A stretch of DNA of 64,000 nt from Calliphora vicina (lineage: Eukaryota > Arthropoda > Insecta > Diptera > Calliphoridae). The DNA lies in the NCBI RefSeq assembly GCF_958450345.1, contig NC_088784.1, forward strand, positions 80,749,747 to 80,813,746, given 5' to 3'. The position numbers were made by a program, and so were the translations under genes. The first letter of the stretch is position 1; each line of letters starts with the position of its first letter. Below the pieces are notes generated by a model. The model was not told the DNA's origin. It ran no database searches and saw only the letters and a list, made by a program, of their open reading frames with translations. Positions 31,208-43,344 of the stretch are shown here, piece by piece.

Positions 31208-31405
31208 ATTATTATTGTTATTCAAACATGAATAATTCAACAATGAATTAATTCTATAAAGAAAAACTAATTCTATAAGGGATTAAAAGTATTTATTTTT
31301 TATTAAAACAAATTGCTTTGTGTCTGTGCTTGTCAAAACGCCAAAGTTAGAAATATTAAAAATAAATCCACAAATCTTTGTTGGCCAATAGTGATTGATT
31401 TAAAT

Positions 31406-34400
31406 TTAATTCAATTTGCCAACTTCATATAAATAAGCACCCAAAAGTTTGGTCTGTAAATTAAATTTAAGAAAAAAGTTATTTCAAAAGTGGTAATTAA
31501 AGGTTAATGTTAATACTTACACCTTCAATATAATTATAAATATCAATCTTTTCCTTTTGTGAATGGGCACCGTCATCACCAGAACCCACGGGCACTAGAA
31601 TGACACATTTTCCAGTTGCCTCTTCCAAAGTCAAAGTAATGGGTATAGAACATCCTTCGCGTGTCATATCAGGCTCCATGTGGAAGACATGCTGTATAGC
31701 TCGTTTAGCAGCTTCAAAGTGAGGATGATTGGGATCTCCAGACCAAGGTTTAGCGGAACTTAATAGTTTTACCTTCATTTTGTTGGGTGAACCACGTTCA
31801 GCCCACTTCTCATTTAAATATTTTATAACACATTCGGTAATGTTGTCGACATCTTGATTTGCTACTAAACGCATTGAGAATTTACCAATAACCTTGGCGG
31901 GAATAACAGTCTTAGCACCGGCTTCCGAGAAAGCACCTTCAATGCCGTGTATCGACAAAGAGGGATAACGCCATCTGTGCATCAACAATTGTGTTTTGTC
32001 CTCCTTGTGAGGTAAACTAGTGGCACCGATATCATTCCTAAAGTGATAGAAAATTAGGAAAATTATAAGATTCATTATAAATTAAAATTGTTCTATTACT
32101 TTTGTTTTTTTTTTTTGCTAACTTTAATTCAAATCCATTACAAAATAGCTTGATAATATTTATTGAATGAATAAATTTTTCTTTAATTCAAATCTATTAC
32201 AAAAAGGCATTAGACAATTTTTTCAATTAATTTTGTTTATGATTGAAAGCAAAACTAAAACAAAACTGAATGAAGAAAAAAAATTTTTTTGAATTAACAA
32301 AAGTTGAATAAATTCTATTATGAATTAATTCCATACGATGAATTAATTATATTTAAATAAATGCCTTTGAATGAAGCTAAAGAAATAGATTTTGGGAATG
32401 GATTTATGGAATGAATTAAGATTTTAGCGAATTAAGCTCAAATGAATTAAATAATTCTAAACTCTAATTAATAGACAATTTCATACATAGTTAAATTTCG
32501 ATAAAAGTTCTCAATTCAAAAACAAAAAAGTTTTGCTACACGCTCTTAAGTTTCAACAATTAAATGAAATTATTTTTCTAAAATACATAAAACGTAATTA
32601 TACTTACTTGTAATCTTTAACATCATGATCAATTTTATCGTAAATTTCGTGTTCATTGTGTAACAATGGTGCAACCTAGAATGAATAATAATCTATGAGC
32701 ACAAACTAATCCACAATGAAAAATATGCAAGACTACTTTAATGATCACCATCACACTTACATCTCTTTCAATACCCGGTATTAGAATATTAGTATCTTTA
32801 TCCACCAAAGTGCTTAGCAACCAGCATAAATCCGGCATAGCTTCGTGAACGGTACCACCGAATACACCACTATGTAAATCCTTTTGGGCACATTCAATTT
32901 CAATGGTATAGTAGACCAAACCACGTAGACCATACGTTAGGCAGGGTTTTGTTTTGCCCAACCAATAATTGTCCGAAATGCAAACGTAATCGACATTTTC
33001 CAAGAAATCATTTTTCAGACTCATAAGGAGGTCAGCTAAACCTTCACTATCACTTTCCTCCATACCCTCCAGAACAAATTTAACATTGACTGGTAAATCA
33101 ATATTCAACTTTTGATAGGCTTCAATGGCATGAATCCAACAAAGAACAGGACCTTTGTCATCAGTAGAACCACGACCATATAGTTTGCCATCTATTTCAG
33201 TTAACTCGAAGGGCTCTGTGGCCCAGCCATCTTCTTTAAGGGCGGGCTGAACATCCAAGTGACCATAAACTAAAACAGTCTTCTTTTTAGGATCCTAAAC
33301 AACATATAAAAAACAATAAGATACAATTTTGTGAAACTATTCATACAAATGTTTTTGAATAATAAAAAAAACAAATTATTGGTAAATTATTTTTTAATTG
33401 CAATCAAATTTTAAATTTACCTTTCCCAGTGTACCTAATAAGACTTTGGGTAAAGGAATTACTTCTCCACTTGGCAGTGTTTCTAAACCGATATCAGCCA
33501 ATATGGTTTCGGCACCCAAATTCTTCAATTTATCTTCGGTCCATCGTACCATACGATCAACTTCTCCACGTTTTTCAGGCCATACAGAAACTGATTGTAT
33601 GGCTACGGCTACTTTTAAAGCATCAATATATTTCAATTTATTTTCATCAACAAATCTACAGTGAAGATATAAAAATTAGTATGTATTTGTGTTTATTAAT
33701 TTTTTCGGTAAAAGCTTAATAACAGATAAAATATTCTTTTTTTTATGTATTGTACAATGAAAATTGATTGGTAGGATAGTTGAATAGATCGAGTAGAGCT
33801 GATTAGAAAGGAATCAATATTAATTAAATTTTTGAAGAAAAACAAATCAAATTGATCAAAAGAAATTTTCGATAGACAACAAAATATAATGATGGAAATG
33901 TAAAATATGGGATACAATTAGAGTTCCCGGAATTTTTTAATATTAATTTTTCAAATTACGCGTTTTTGTCACACAGAGAAAATAGTTTTATCTCGAATCA
34001 AGGATTCAGTCTAAATGACCGATTAATTCTGTTATGGTTGATTAATTTTAGTTGAAATGACAAAAATTAGGTTATATAAATCGTAAATCGGCAGCAAATC
34101 ACGACGAGTATCTTTTATATGTACGGAAATAATATGTACTGTAACTTTAAGGAAATATATAAATTTCATGGGAATTCCCGGGAAGCTTTTTCCCGGGAAT
34201 TCCGGGAAACTCTAAGTAGAATGCGATCAGGGTATAGTTACATTTTTAATTTTTTACTGAAATTCTATTTTTCATTCTTCATTTAAATTAGAATAAGGAA
34301 ACTATCAAGAACCGTTAAATCTTAAATGTCATACTTCCCCACATTGAACTCCTAATAAACAAAATGTGAACATGATACATTAAACCCTTGCTAAAGAAAA

Positions 34401-34553
34401 TTAAGTGCGACAATCAGACTAAAATTAAAAGTTATACATATGAAATAAAAATGTGTAATTACAAAAAATCAAACACAATCGTTTTAAACATTTTCCAATA
34501 CAATTTCCCACTTACTTGAATAACTGGTTAAGATCACTCGGTAGATCTGACAT
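31406..34553 (-). CDS. Cytosolic non-specific dipeptidase (M20/CNDP), copy A
   Basis: Di-metal M20 peptidase hydrolysing dipeptides such as Cys-Gly in glutathione turnover; orthologue of CNDP2. Six exons, minus strand: 34516-34553, 33421-33655, 32761-33294, 32608-32675, 31521-32037, 31406-31453. All junctions are GT/AG and in phase, giving 479 aa (human CNDP2 475). Metal ligands and catalytic residues present: His103 and Asp105 in YGHLDVQPA, Asp136 in GRGSTDDKGP, Glu170-Glu171 in GMEESDSEG, Asp199 in CISDNYWLG and His450 in DDGAHSQ. The lid-domain KDLHSGVFGG His and the AKTVIP and FSMRLV substrate contacts are kept. Odd: REGCSIP has Cys421 where copy B and vertebrate CNDP2 have Gly, next to the substrate-binding Ser. 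No signal peptide. Tandem with copy B, same strand, 2.4 kb between coding ends. Confidence 0.95.
34165..34207. repeat. Clustered GC-rich palindromes in intron 1 of copy A
   Basis: GGGAATTCCCGGGAA, a short spacer and TTCCCGGGAATTCCGGGAA form overlapping palindromes at 34171-34207. A related TTCCCGGAATTTT occurs at 33924. The DNA between them is shared with copy B, so they do not bound one insertion. Confidence 0.6.
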
Positions 34554-35454
34554 TTTATTTACTTTGTTTTAATAAATTAATGATCTTATTAAATGCCAAT
34601 TGTAATTTACAAATTGTGCAGAAAGAAAGCCAAACAAGAAAATTTATGTATGAAAAGAGAAATTAGACAAAAATTAAATTATAAATTTTCCTGTAAAATT
34701 TAATCAACTACAAACCACTGAGACTGTTGCTAAATAAATTAAGTGATTTGCTGTGAAAATTGTGAAACTCGTGTTTGTATGTTTGGATTTCGTTGACTGA
34801 TAATCTTTTGGAAAAAAAATAATTTGTGGATAACCACAAATGCAGATACCAATATTAGCTTTGTTCGTCTACATTTCTAGTAAAAATTTTATAAAATGAA
34901 GTATGAAAAATATTTTTTAAATAAAAGTTTTGTCATAACACGAAGTTTCGTTAATAAAGTAGACTAGTAAGTAGCATTAATTTTTACAAGTTATTTATAA
35001 AATAAGTTTTATGCTGAACCACAGGTGATTGATTTAGCTATTCATTAAAAATTGTCATTTGTTACAAAAGTTGTTTAGATGTTGAAGGAGCGTTAGATTG
35101 AGATATAAATTAGTTTGACCTATAAGATACATATTTTTAGTTTAACCTAAACCTTGTAGCCAGTAAGCTTATCAAATCGAATTTCTGGTTTGAAATGTAT
35201 TGGAAAACAGGTCCCTGTAATATTTTAAATTCTCTTAATTTTATTTACTGTTAATATTGCAGTATTCGTCCTTCGGATATACAGTTAATTTTGATCAGGT
35301 ATCGAGGTACTTATTTCGTACCGGGTCAAGCTTGCCCCGCACAAATAAATTTGAATTTATATGGTATAGGAATTGGAAAATGTATTAATTTGTCCATATT
35401 ACATTTCAGTCAGCAATTGTTAATAACCACAAATACAGATAACAAAAAATTTTT
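34554..35454. other. Promoter-proximal DNA of dipeptidase copy A and unit-A edge
   Basis: 34554-34885 aligns closely with 39743-40085 upstream of copy B and should hold the copy A promoter and 5' UTR. Homology resumes at 35377-35415 (partner 40446-40484, including TTTCAGTCAGCAA). So the duplicated unit extends to about 35.4 kb with indels. Confidence 0.55.
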
Positions 35455-35890
35455 TTGTGAAAAAAATATTTCGGATTAAAAAATATTTTATTATATTATT
35501 TTTCCCATTTTGACCCATTGTAGGTCCAACTTACTATGGTCTTATATATGTCGTTGCAAAGGTCTTTGAAATATCTATCATTAGATATCCATATTGTCTA
35601 TATTAATGACTTAGTAATCCAGATATAGGTCAAAAATCGAGGCCCGATTTAGCTGATTTTAAATAGGAAACTTCTCGAAAGCATGTCTGACAGAATTATT
35701 GAAGATTTGGATCCCGAAGATATCTGGGGTCTTCAGAAAATTGATTTCAACAAACAGACGGACATGTCTTAATCGACTCCGCTATCTATAAGGATCCAGA
35801 ATATATATACTTTATATGGTCGGAAAATTATATTGTGGAATTTACAAACGGAATATATACCCTTCTCATGAAGGTGAAGGGTATAAAAAT
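35455..35890 (-). mobile_element. DINE-1-like element between the two dipeptidase genes
   Basis: Minus-oriented: TTTGACCCATTGTAGGTCCA, TTGAAATATCTATCATTAGA, GACAGAATTATTGAAGATTT, CAAACAGACGGACAT, ending GGTGAAGGGTATAAAAA. The hairpin end is missing. Flanked by a local repeat (ACCACAGGTGATT at about 35021 and 35896). Confidence 0.82.
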
Positions 35891-36026
35891 CGTTTACCCT
35901 AAACCACAGGTGATTTATTTAGCGTCTCATTAAAAATAGTTTGTGTTGACCAAAGAATTCTAGATGTTAAAGGAACGTAACATTGAAAAAACTTTCTCAA
36001 TTTTTTTTTTATTTTTAAAGTGCTTA

Positions 36027-36215
36027 GGCCTGAATTACCACATTCGATATCGAGTAAAATTTATAGTAATTTTTTTATTTGAGATTATGACATTCAATAT
36101 CTAACAAGAAATTCAGTTAATTTTATTATAATTTCGATTTCGAAATTATTTTTCGATTTATTAATTGGATATTTATCACAGATAAATTCAATGTAGCATT
36201 GCAATCGTTTTTTTT
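36027..36215 (+). repeat. Fold-back repeat, copy 2 (plus)
   Basis: Inverted relative of 29990-30195. The two copies bracket dipeptidase unit A in opposite orientations. Confidence 0.75.
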
Positions 36216-36239
36216 TATTTCGGTTTTTACATTTTTGCA

Positions 36240-36711
36240 AATCTTACTAACTATAGTTATCTCGGCCAATTTGTGGGACGATTTTCTCTATTTTAAAAAG
36301 CAACCGAATCCGATATATTGATGTATTAATCATGTTTGTTTTTTTGGGGGTTCGAAAGGTTTATTTAGACAGACAGACGAAAAATGTAAAAATTACAAAC
36401 GGAATGACAAACTTAAGGTAGGGTCACACATGACAAATATTTGACGAAAAAGACGTAACCACTTAATAAAATATATTTGAATTCTTTTATTTATTTCAAA
36501 AACTTACTATACATTAGATGATTCAAAACAACAAAAAAAAAGTTTTAGTTTATTTGATGCTGTTTGATCTTACAAAACAATTGTAAGATTATACACGTCA
36601 AACAAATTTGTCCTAAAAAAAGTGGTTACGCTTTTTTGAGCAAATATTTGCCATGTGTGACCCTACCTTTATAAATACCCTTACCACTCATGCTGAAGGT
36701 ATAATAAAATT
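36240..36711 (-). mobile_element. DINE-1-like fragment downstream of copy B, interrupted by a MITE
   Basis: Same fragment as 30890-31165 (AAAAAGCAACCGAATCCGAT), split at 36415/36669 by a Harbinger-like MITE. It ends CTGAAGGTATAATAAAA. Confidence 0.75.
36416..36668. mobile_element. PIF/Harbinger-like MITE
   Basis: 253 bp with inverted ends of about 49 bp (36416-36464 and 36620-36668) starting AGGTAGGGTCACACATG. TTA occurs on both sides (36413-36415 and 36669-36671), the 3-bp target duplication typical of PIF/Harbinger. The same spot after copy A is uninterrupted, so the insertion postdates the gene duplication or is specific to this copy. No coding capacity. Confidence 0.87.
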
Positions 36712-36998
36712 TCATATCTTTGACCTATTAGTTAAATACATGGAAAAGTTTCCATTGTATTGTCAATAGCTTATTATTATTTAAACATGAAGAATGATTC
36801 AACAAGGAATTAATTCTATAAGGAAAAAATAATTCTATAAAGGATTTAACGTATTTATTTATTTATTAAAACTAATTACTTTGTGCCTGTACTTGTCAGA
36901 ACGCCAAAGTAAACTGGTGCTTATTTATCAAAAAAATAAATCCACAAATCTTTGTTGTAAAAGTGATGTTCTAAACTTGGCCAATGATTGATGTAAAC

Positions 36999-39742
36999 TT
37001 AATTCAATTTTCCAACTTCATATAAATAAGCACCCAAAAGTTTGGTCTGTAATTTAAATTTAAGAAAAAAGTTATTTCATAAGTGGGAATTAAATGTTAA
37101 TGTTAATACTTACACCTTCAATATAATTATAAATATCAATCTTTTCCTTTTGTGAATGGGCACCGTCATCACAAGCACCCACGGGCACTAGAATGACACT
37201 TTTTCCAGTTGCCTCTTCCAATGTCAAAGCAATGGGTATAGAACCTCCTTCGCGAGTCATATCAGGATCCATGTGGAATACATGATTTGTAGCTCGTTTA
37301 GCAGCTTCAAAGTGAGGATGATTGGGATTTCCAGACCAAGGTTTAGCGGAATTTACCAGTTTCACATTCATTTTGTTGGGTGAACCACGTTCAGCCCACT
37401 TCTCATTTAAATATTTTACAACACATTCGGTAATGTGGTCGGGATCTTGATTGTCTACTAAACGCATCGAGAATTTACCAATAACCTTGGCGGGTATAAC
37501 AGTCTTAGCACCGGCTTCCGAGAAAGCACCTTCAATGCCGTGAATCGATAAAGAGGCATAACGCCATCTGTGCATCAACAGTTGTGTTTTGTCCTCCTTG
37601 TGGGGTAGAGTAGTGGCACCGACATCACTCCTAAAGTTTTAGAAAATTAGAGAATTTATAAATTAGAATTGTTTAATAAAAACTTTATCTATAGCTGTGT
37701 GTCTTTTTGATAATGTTCATAGGTAATTTCGGAAAGAATTTATCTTATCTTCTTAACAATTTCACTAAACCATTCAGTGCAAATTAACTTGTTGTCTTAA
37801 TTCCTTAGTACTCCAAACGTTTGGAATTAATTTCTTTGAGGATTCAGTCTTTATAGAGTTAATTCTTTACTGAATCATTTTTTCTTTAATTCAAATCCAT
37901 TACAAAATAGCTTAATAAAATCACACAGCAAAAAATGTGCAAGTAGTTCAAGAATGTAATTTTCAAGACTTCTAAAGGAATACTTTAAAATTATTTATGT
38001 TTTATGCAATTTAATATAAATTATAAACTAAATAAATTATGAAAGTTACCAAGAGTTTGTAGTCTTAAGTGTTAACAATCGTAATCTACAATTATATGAA
38101 ATATGTTTATAAAATAAAACTTTATTATACTTACTTGTAATCTTTAACATCAAAATCAATGTTATCGTAAATTTCCATTTCATTGTGTAACAATGGGGCA
38201 ATCTAAAATAAATAATATATACTTACTTAAGACCTACTATGCTCAAGGCAAAATCAGTAACACACTTACATCTCTTTCAATACCCGGTATTAGAATATTA
38301 GTATCTTTATCCACCAAAGTGCTCAGCAACCAGCATAAATCCGGCATGGCTTCGTGTACGGTACCACCGAATACACCACTATGTAAATCCTTTTGGGCAC
38401 ATTCAATTTCAATGGTATAGTAGACCAAACCACGTAGACCATACGTTAGACAGGGTTTTGCTTTGCCCAACCAATAATTGTCCGAAATGCAAACGTAATC
38501 CACATTTTCTAAGAAATCATTTTTCAGACTCATGAGGAGGTCTTCTAAACCTTCACTGTCGCTTTCCTCCATACCCTCCAGAACAAATTTAACATTGACT
38601 GGTAAGTCAATATTCAACCTTTGGAAGGCTTCAATGGCATGAATCCAACAAAGAATGGGACCTTTGTCGTCAGTAGACCCACGACCATAAAGTTTCCCGT
38701 CTATTTCGGTTAACTCGAAGGGTTCTGTGTCCCAGCCATCTTCCTTAAGGGCGGGTTGAACATCCAAGTGACCATACACTAAAACAGTCTTCTTTTTAGG
38801 ATCCTGAACAAGATATAAAAAAAAATAAGATACAATTTTGTGAAACTATTCATACAAATGTTTTTGAATAATAAAAAAAAAAAAAAAATTGGTAAATTAT
38901 TTTTTAACTGCAATAAAATTTTTAATTTACCTTTCCTAGTGTACCCAATAAGACTTTGGGTAAAGGAATTTCTTCTCCACTTGGCAGTGTTTCTAAACCG
39001 ATATCAGCCAATATGGTTTCGGCACCCAAATTATTCAATTTATCTTCGGTCCATCGTACCATACGATCAATTTCTCCACGTTTTTCAGGCCATACAGAAA
39101 CTGATTGTATGGCTACGGCTACTTTTAAAGCATCAATATATTTCAGTTTATTTTCATCAACAAATCTACAGTGAAGATATAAAAATTAGTATGCATTTGT
39201 CGTTATGTCTTGAAGAGGTAGGATAGTTGAATGGATCGGGTAAAGATGATTAGAAAGGGTTGCCTGTACTCAATATTAATTTTAGTTATAGTAACTGAAT
39301 TTAACTCTAATCAAATGATTCAGTCTTGCTGACCGAATAATTCTGTTATGGTTGCTTAACTTTAATTGGGATGACAAAAATTATGTTATACAAAACAAAA
39401 TTCTTCTGTTTCAACTGACTTTTTGTTGTTAGTATAGAAAAATCTGTGAATATAATCGATTTGCAGCATTTTAATTAGTTTTTACTAAAATTCTATTTTA
39501 GTTCTTGATAAGGAAACTATCAAGAACCGTTAGATCTTAAATGTTATACTTCGCCATATTGAACTCCTAATATACAAAATGTGAGCATGGGATACTAAAT
39601 CCGACTTCCCAAATAATATAAATCTTATATGAAACAAAAATGAGTTATTACTAAAAATCAAACAGAATCGTTTTAAACATTTTCCAATAGGATTTTCCAC
39701 TTACTTGAATAACTGGTTAAGATCACTCGGTAGATCTGACAT
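36999..39742 (-). CDS. Cytosolic non-specific dipeptidase (M20/CNDP), copy B
   Basis: Tandem paralogue of copy A with the same six-exon structure: 39705-39742, 38931-39165, 38270-38803, 38135-38202, 37114-37630, 36999-37046. Exon lengths are identical (38, 235, 534, 68, 517 and 48 nt). All splice sites are canonical and the product is 479 aa. The metal-binding and catalytic residues (YGHLDVQPA, GRGSTDDKGP, GMEESDSEG, CISDNYWLG, DDGAHSQ) are intact, and REGGSIP keeps the Gly that copy A has lost. In turn, the loop before the last metal ligand reads VGACDDGAH where copy A has VGSGDDGAH and vertebrate CNDP2 has VGSADDGAH. By hand alignment about 33 of 479 residues differ from copy A, 24 of them in exons 4-5. 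Both copies appear functional. Role as for copy A. Confidence 0.95.
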
Positions 39743-41229
39743 TTTATATGTACATATGCAGTATTATTTACTTTGTATAAATAAATGAATAATCTTAATC
39801 TTAATCAAATGCAAATTGTAATTTACAAATTATGCAGAAAGAAAGCCACACAAGTAAATTTATGTATGAAAAGAGAAATTAGACAAAAATTAAATTATTA
39901 ATTTTACCGGTAAAATTTAATCAACTACAAACCATTGAGACTGTTGCTAAATAAATTAAGTGATTTACTGTGAAAATTATGAAACTCGCGTTTGTATGTC
40001 TGGATTACATTGACTGATAATCTTTTGGAAACTAATTGTTGATAAACACAAATGGAGATATCAATATTAGCTTTGTTCGTCTACATCCCAATTACAGTTT
40101 ACATATATTTTTAAAATTTTTTTTTCGGTTAATATTCATATTTTGTGTATTGGGCGAAGGAAATTTAAACTCTGGGGTGCATCGAATACCGGATTAGGAT
40201 GTATAAAGGACCGCCACGCTTAATTTTGTAAATTAAGTTAAGTTAAAAAGACTTGTTTTAACTGAAGTATAATTAAAATGAATTATTGTTTTTGTTGAAA
40301 AAATAAAATTTTGTGTTTCAATTATATTTATAACGTAGTAGTCCTTTAAACATTCTAAAGAGAAATGGCGGTGACTTTTGTCCATCAGTATATATCAGAT
40401 CGGATATCGACAAACATTTCAAAAAAATCTTAATATATAGAATGGAAAATGTGTTAATTTTTCCATATCACTTTTCAGTCAGCAAAATCCTTCTTGAAAC
40501 TAGTCTATAAACGTGATAACACACATTTATTATGATTTTTAAAACAATGAAAACTTTTAAAGAACACAACTAATTATTTTGTTGTTTTCGAAGCATATAC
40601 AAAAGCTTAATTTTATAAAAACTCTTGCCAAAGAACACACAGCAATAACCATATGTTTATAATGAAGAAGAAATGAACAAAGAGAAAATGGATAACTAGG
40701 GAAATAGTTAAAGAAGAAATTTGCGATGACATTTAAACATCAGTCTTTAATTTGCTATTTTCCTTAAATGTTTTGGTGAAAATGTGGTCTATAGTGAAAA
40801 ATTAATAGAAAAAAAATATATATTGCAAAATATTTAGTCAATCCTAAAAAATCTATGCTATACGTGCGGTTATTATTAAAAAAATACAAAATTTGGTTTA
40901 CAGAATAAATGAAAATGAGATAATTTCTATACGGCATGAATATAAAATGTCCATCATCATCAAATCAAAATATAATTTTATATATATAACGCCAATAAAT
41001 AGGTATTACAGCCAGTGAAGTGTGCTTGAAATACTATTTTAATATTTTTAAGCAAATAAACCAGAAAAAAGCGAACGAACACTAACAAAATTTTACCATA
41101 CATGATGAATTACGGAAATCGAAAAGTGATTTTATACATATAGATTAAATATAAATAAATTAAATAATTGTGTGAAATAAAATTGTGATATTTGATTGAT
41201 GTGTTGCGTGTAAAAATAACAACAAAAAA
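39743..41229. other. Upstream DNA of dipeptidase copy B and unit-B edge
   Basis: 39743-40085 is the probable promoter/5' UTR zone, homologous to that of copy A. Scattered homology to unit A ends near 40490. 40500-41229 is AT-rich with nothing recognised. Confidence 0.5.
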
Positions 41230-41669
41230 ATAAATGCATTTTATTATTGAAAATTTCATTGTTTAAATTTTCTTGGACTTGTAAGAATTACCAAAGAAAT
41301 ACACACATACAAACTATAAAAAAAGGAAGAAACCCCCCTTTATAAAAAACAACAACAAATAACAAAAAGTTCACAGTAAAAATTCTTGATTATTATTGTT
41401 GTTGCTTCTGTTTTTGTTTCTTTATTTTCGGCTGTTTTTTTGTGTGGTTGTAGTAGTAGTTTTTATTGTATTTTCTCCATTTACGTGCTGCTACCAACAA
41501 CAACTTATTATTTATTACAACTATAACAACAACAATAATTATAATAAAAACAAAACAAAAGAGTAGATCATATGCACAGTGGTGTTAAGTAACAAAAAGT
41601 GACAATTAAAGCAAATTTTTTGTTTTTCATTTTGGAATTAAATTTGTTTATGCCGAATTTTTATAACAG
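41230..41669 (+). other. Possible 5' UTR exon of a large plus-strand gene
   Basis: A CAA/AAC-rich stretch typical of fly 5' UTRs (CAACAACAAC and ACAACAACAATAATTATAAT around 41490-41545) ends at a strong donor, TTATAACAG|GTATGT (GT at 41670). An ATG at 41650 would give only six codons before the donor, in a different phase from the candidate exons at 50138 and 61959. If the exon is real it is more likely non-coding. Predicted from composition and splice signal only. Confidence 0.35.
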
Positions 41670-43339
41670 GTATGTAGTATTTTTAATTGTACTTTATATA
41701 TTAAAACAATACCCAGTAGAAAAATGTGGCGAGTTTTGTAAAATACAGTTAGAGTTTGGTAAAGATCTATAATCCAAAAGTAAGGCAGCGTGAAAAGTTC
41801 CATTAAATTAAGCTAGTCATTTCAGCGAAGGTCTCGTTATTGGATCTGTTTTATATGTATTTTATACGTAGGTGTTATATTCTTAAGTTATACATTATTT
41901 AAAACTACATTCATCTTTTCTACTGGGTTTTTAGTTTTTTATTATTTTAATAAATATTTAAGTTGGTACCTAAGCAAAAATCGTAATTTGCTTTATTATG
42001 TAGTATTTTTAATAAAATTTTTTTATATACATATAGGCTCATACTTACATAGATATTTAAGCAAATTTTACCGTAAATTTACTTACTCTTAATACAATTT
42101 TTTTAAGTAGTAAGTTTATATATTAATACTATTTTTGTTTTAGTGGTAGGTTTTTATTTTTACACTATTTTTGTTTGATTACCTAGTAATATTTTATTTG
42201 ACGTTTGTTTTTCAAATCCTATAAATAACGCATTTATCAATTCTATAATATTATTTTTAATACTATGTTTATTTAAATACCTAGTAGGTTTATATTTTAA
42301 TACAATTTTCATTTTATTAGATTTTTATTTCGTAATTTGACGTTTGTTTCTCTAATCCTATAAATAACGCATTTATCAATTTTATATTATAAATAATTAA
42401 AATTGCCTCACAGCTTTAAAAGCATTAACATTTTATAGTGAGTTTTTATTGATTAAACTTGTTTGATTATGATTGATTAATTATTTTTCAAGGCGAATTT
42501 AATATTAGACCACATTTCGGCATATCTTTTAAGATATAAAACTGACAAGTATAATTCTTTATTATTAACACATATTTTAAGAATAAATATTAATATCTAT
42601 CCTAGTGTTCGATATCTTGAAAACAATATGCATTTAAGAAAATAATTTGTTAAAAGTAAACAATACTGAAAAGTTAATTTAGTACTTCAAATATTTTAAA
42701 AAAATCTATCAATCAATGCACCATCAGAACAAAAACAAAACAATTCTTATTTTGTTTAACTACATAGATAATTATATTATTCTTTTGTTAGTGCCAGCCA
42801 AGGTGGCGCTCTCAACAAAATATTTCCCATCATTGACATGGACCTTGCTCGATTTACATTTCATTCTTTAATCATCCATTGTCGATGATATTTTTTTTTT
42901 TTTTTTTTTTGGCAAATGTTTTTGTCTCGAAAATGCTGTGTTGATTTCTAGATATTATTTTGAACAACTAAATAAACTTATTTTTTTTGTTGTTACTTTA
43001 AAAATAATTAATTGCTGCCAGAAAAGCTTTTTTTAGAACAACGTATTTTTTAAAATTATATTTCTATTTTTATCGATTACCATTTCGTGATTTAGACCTA
43101 CAGGTTGGTTTAACTTGTTCGCTAACCAGCACTTTTGTCCTCTACAATTGAGATTTCATAAAAAATTAATGTCTATATAGCCTACAGAGTGAATTTTTCG
43201 ACCATGATGATTTTAAGCACGTGAGGTACTTTCAGTTATGATGAAGAACAAAAATTTATATATGAAAATTGTAATTATTTACTGATAATAAATCTGGAAG
43301 AATTATTTGAAATTGGCCATGACTTGTGATATTGATAAT
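41670..43339. other. Putative intron, AT-rich
   Basis: Contains a diverged direct duplication (42197-42245 and 42336-42384) and a T-tract at 42890-42910. No exon recognised. Confidence 0.4.
42197..42384. repeat. 139-bp-period direct repeat
   Basis: ATCCTATAAATAACGCATTT with flanking TTTGACGTTTGTTT occurs at about 42197-42245 and again at 42336-42384. The DNA between is also weakly repetitive (ACCTAGTA blocks). Confidence 0.75.
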
Positions 43340-43344
43340 TTAAT

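Noticed and set aside
33919..34214. Possible 296-bp MITE bounded by TAGAGTTCCCGG and CCGGGAAACTCTA
   Set aside because: The DNA between these ends aligns with the same intron of dipeptidase copy B, so it is ancestral intron sequence and not one inserted element. Only the short palindromic motifs are retained as a repeat.
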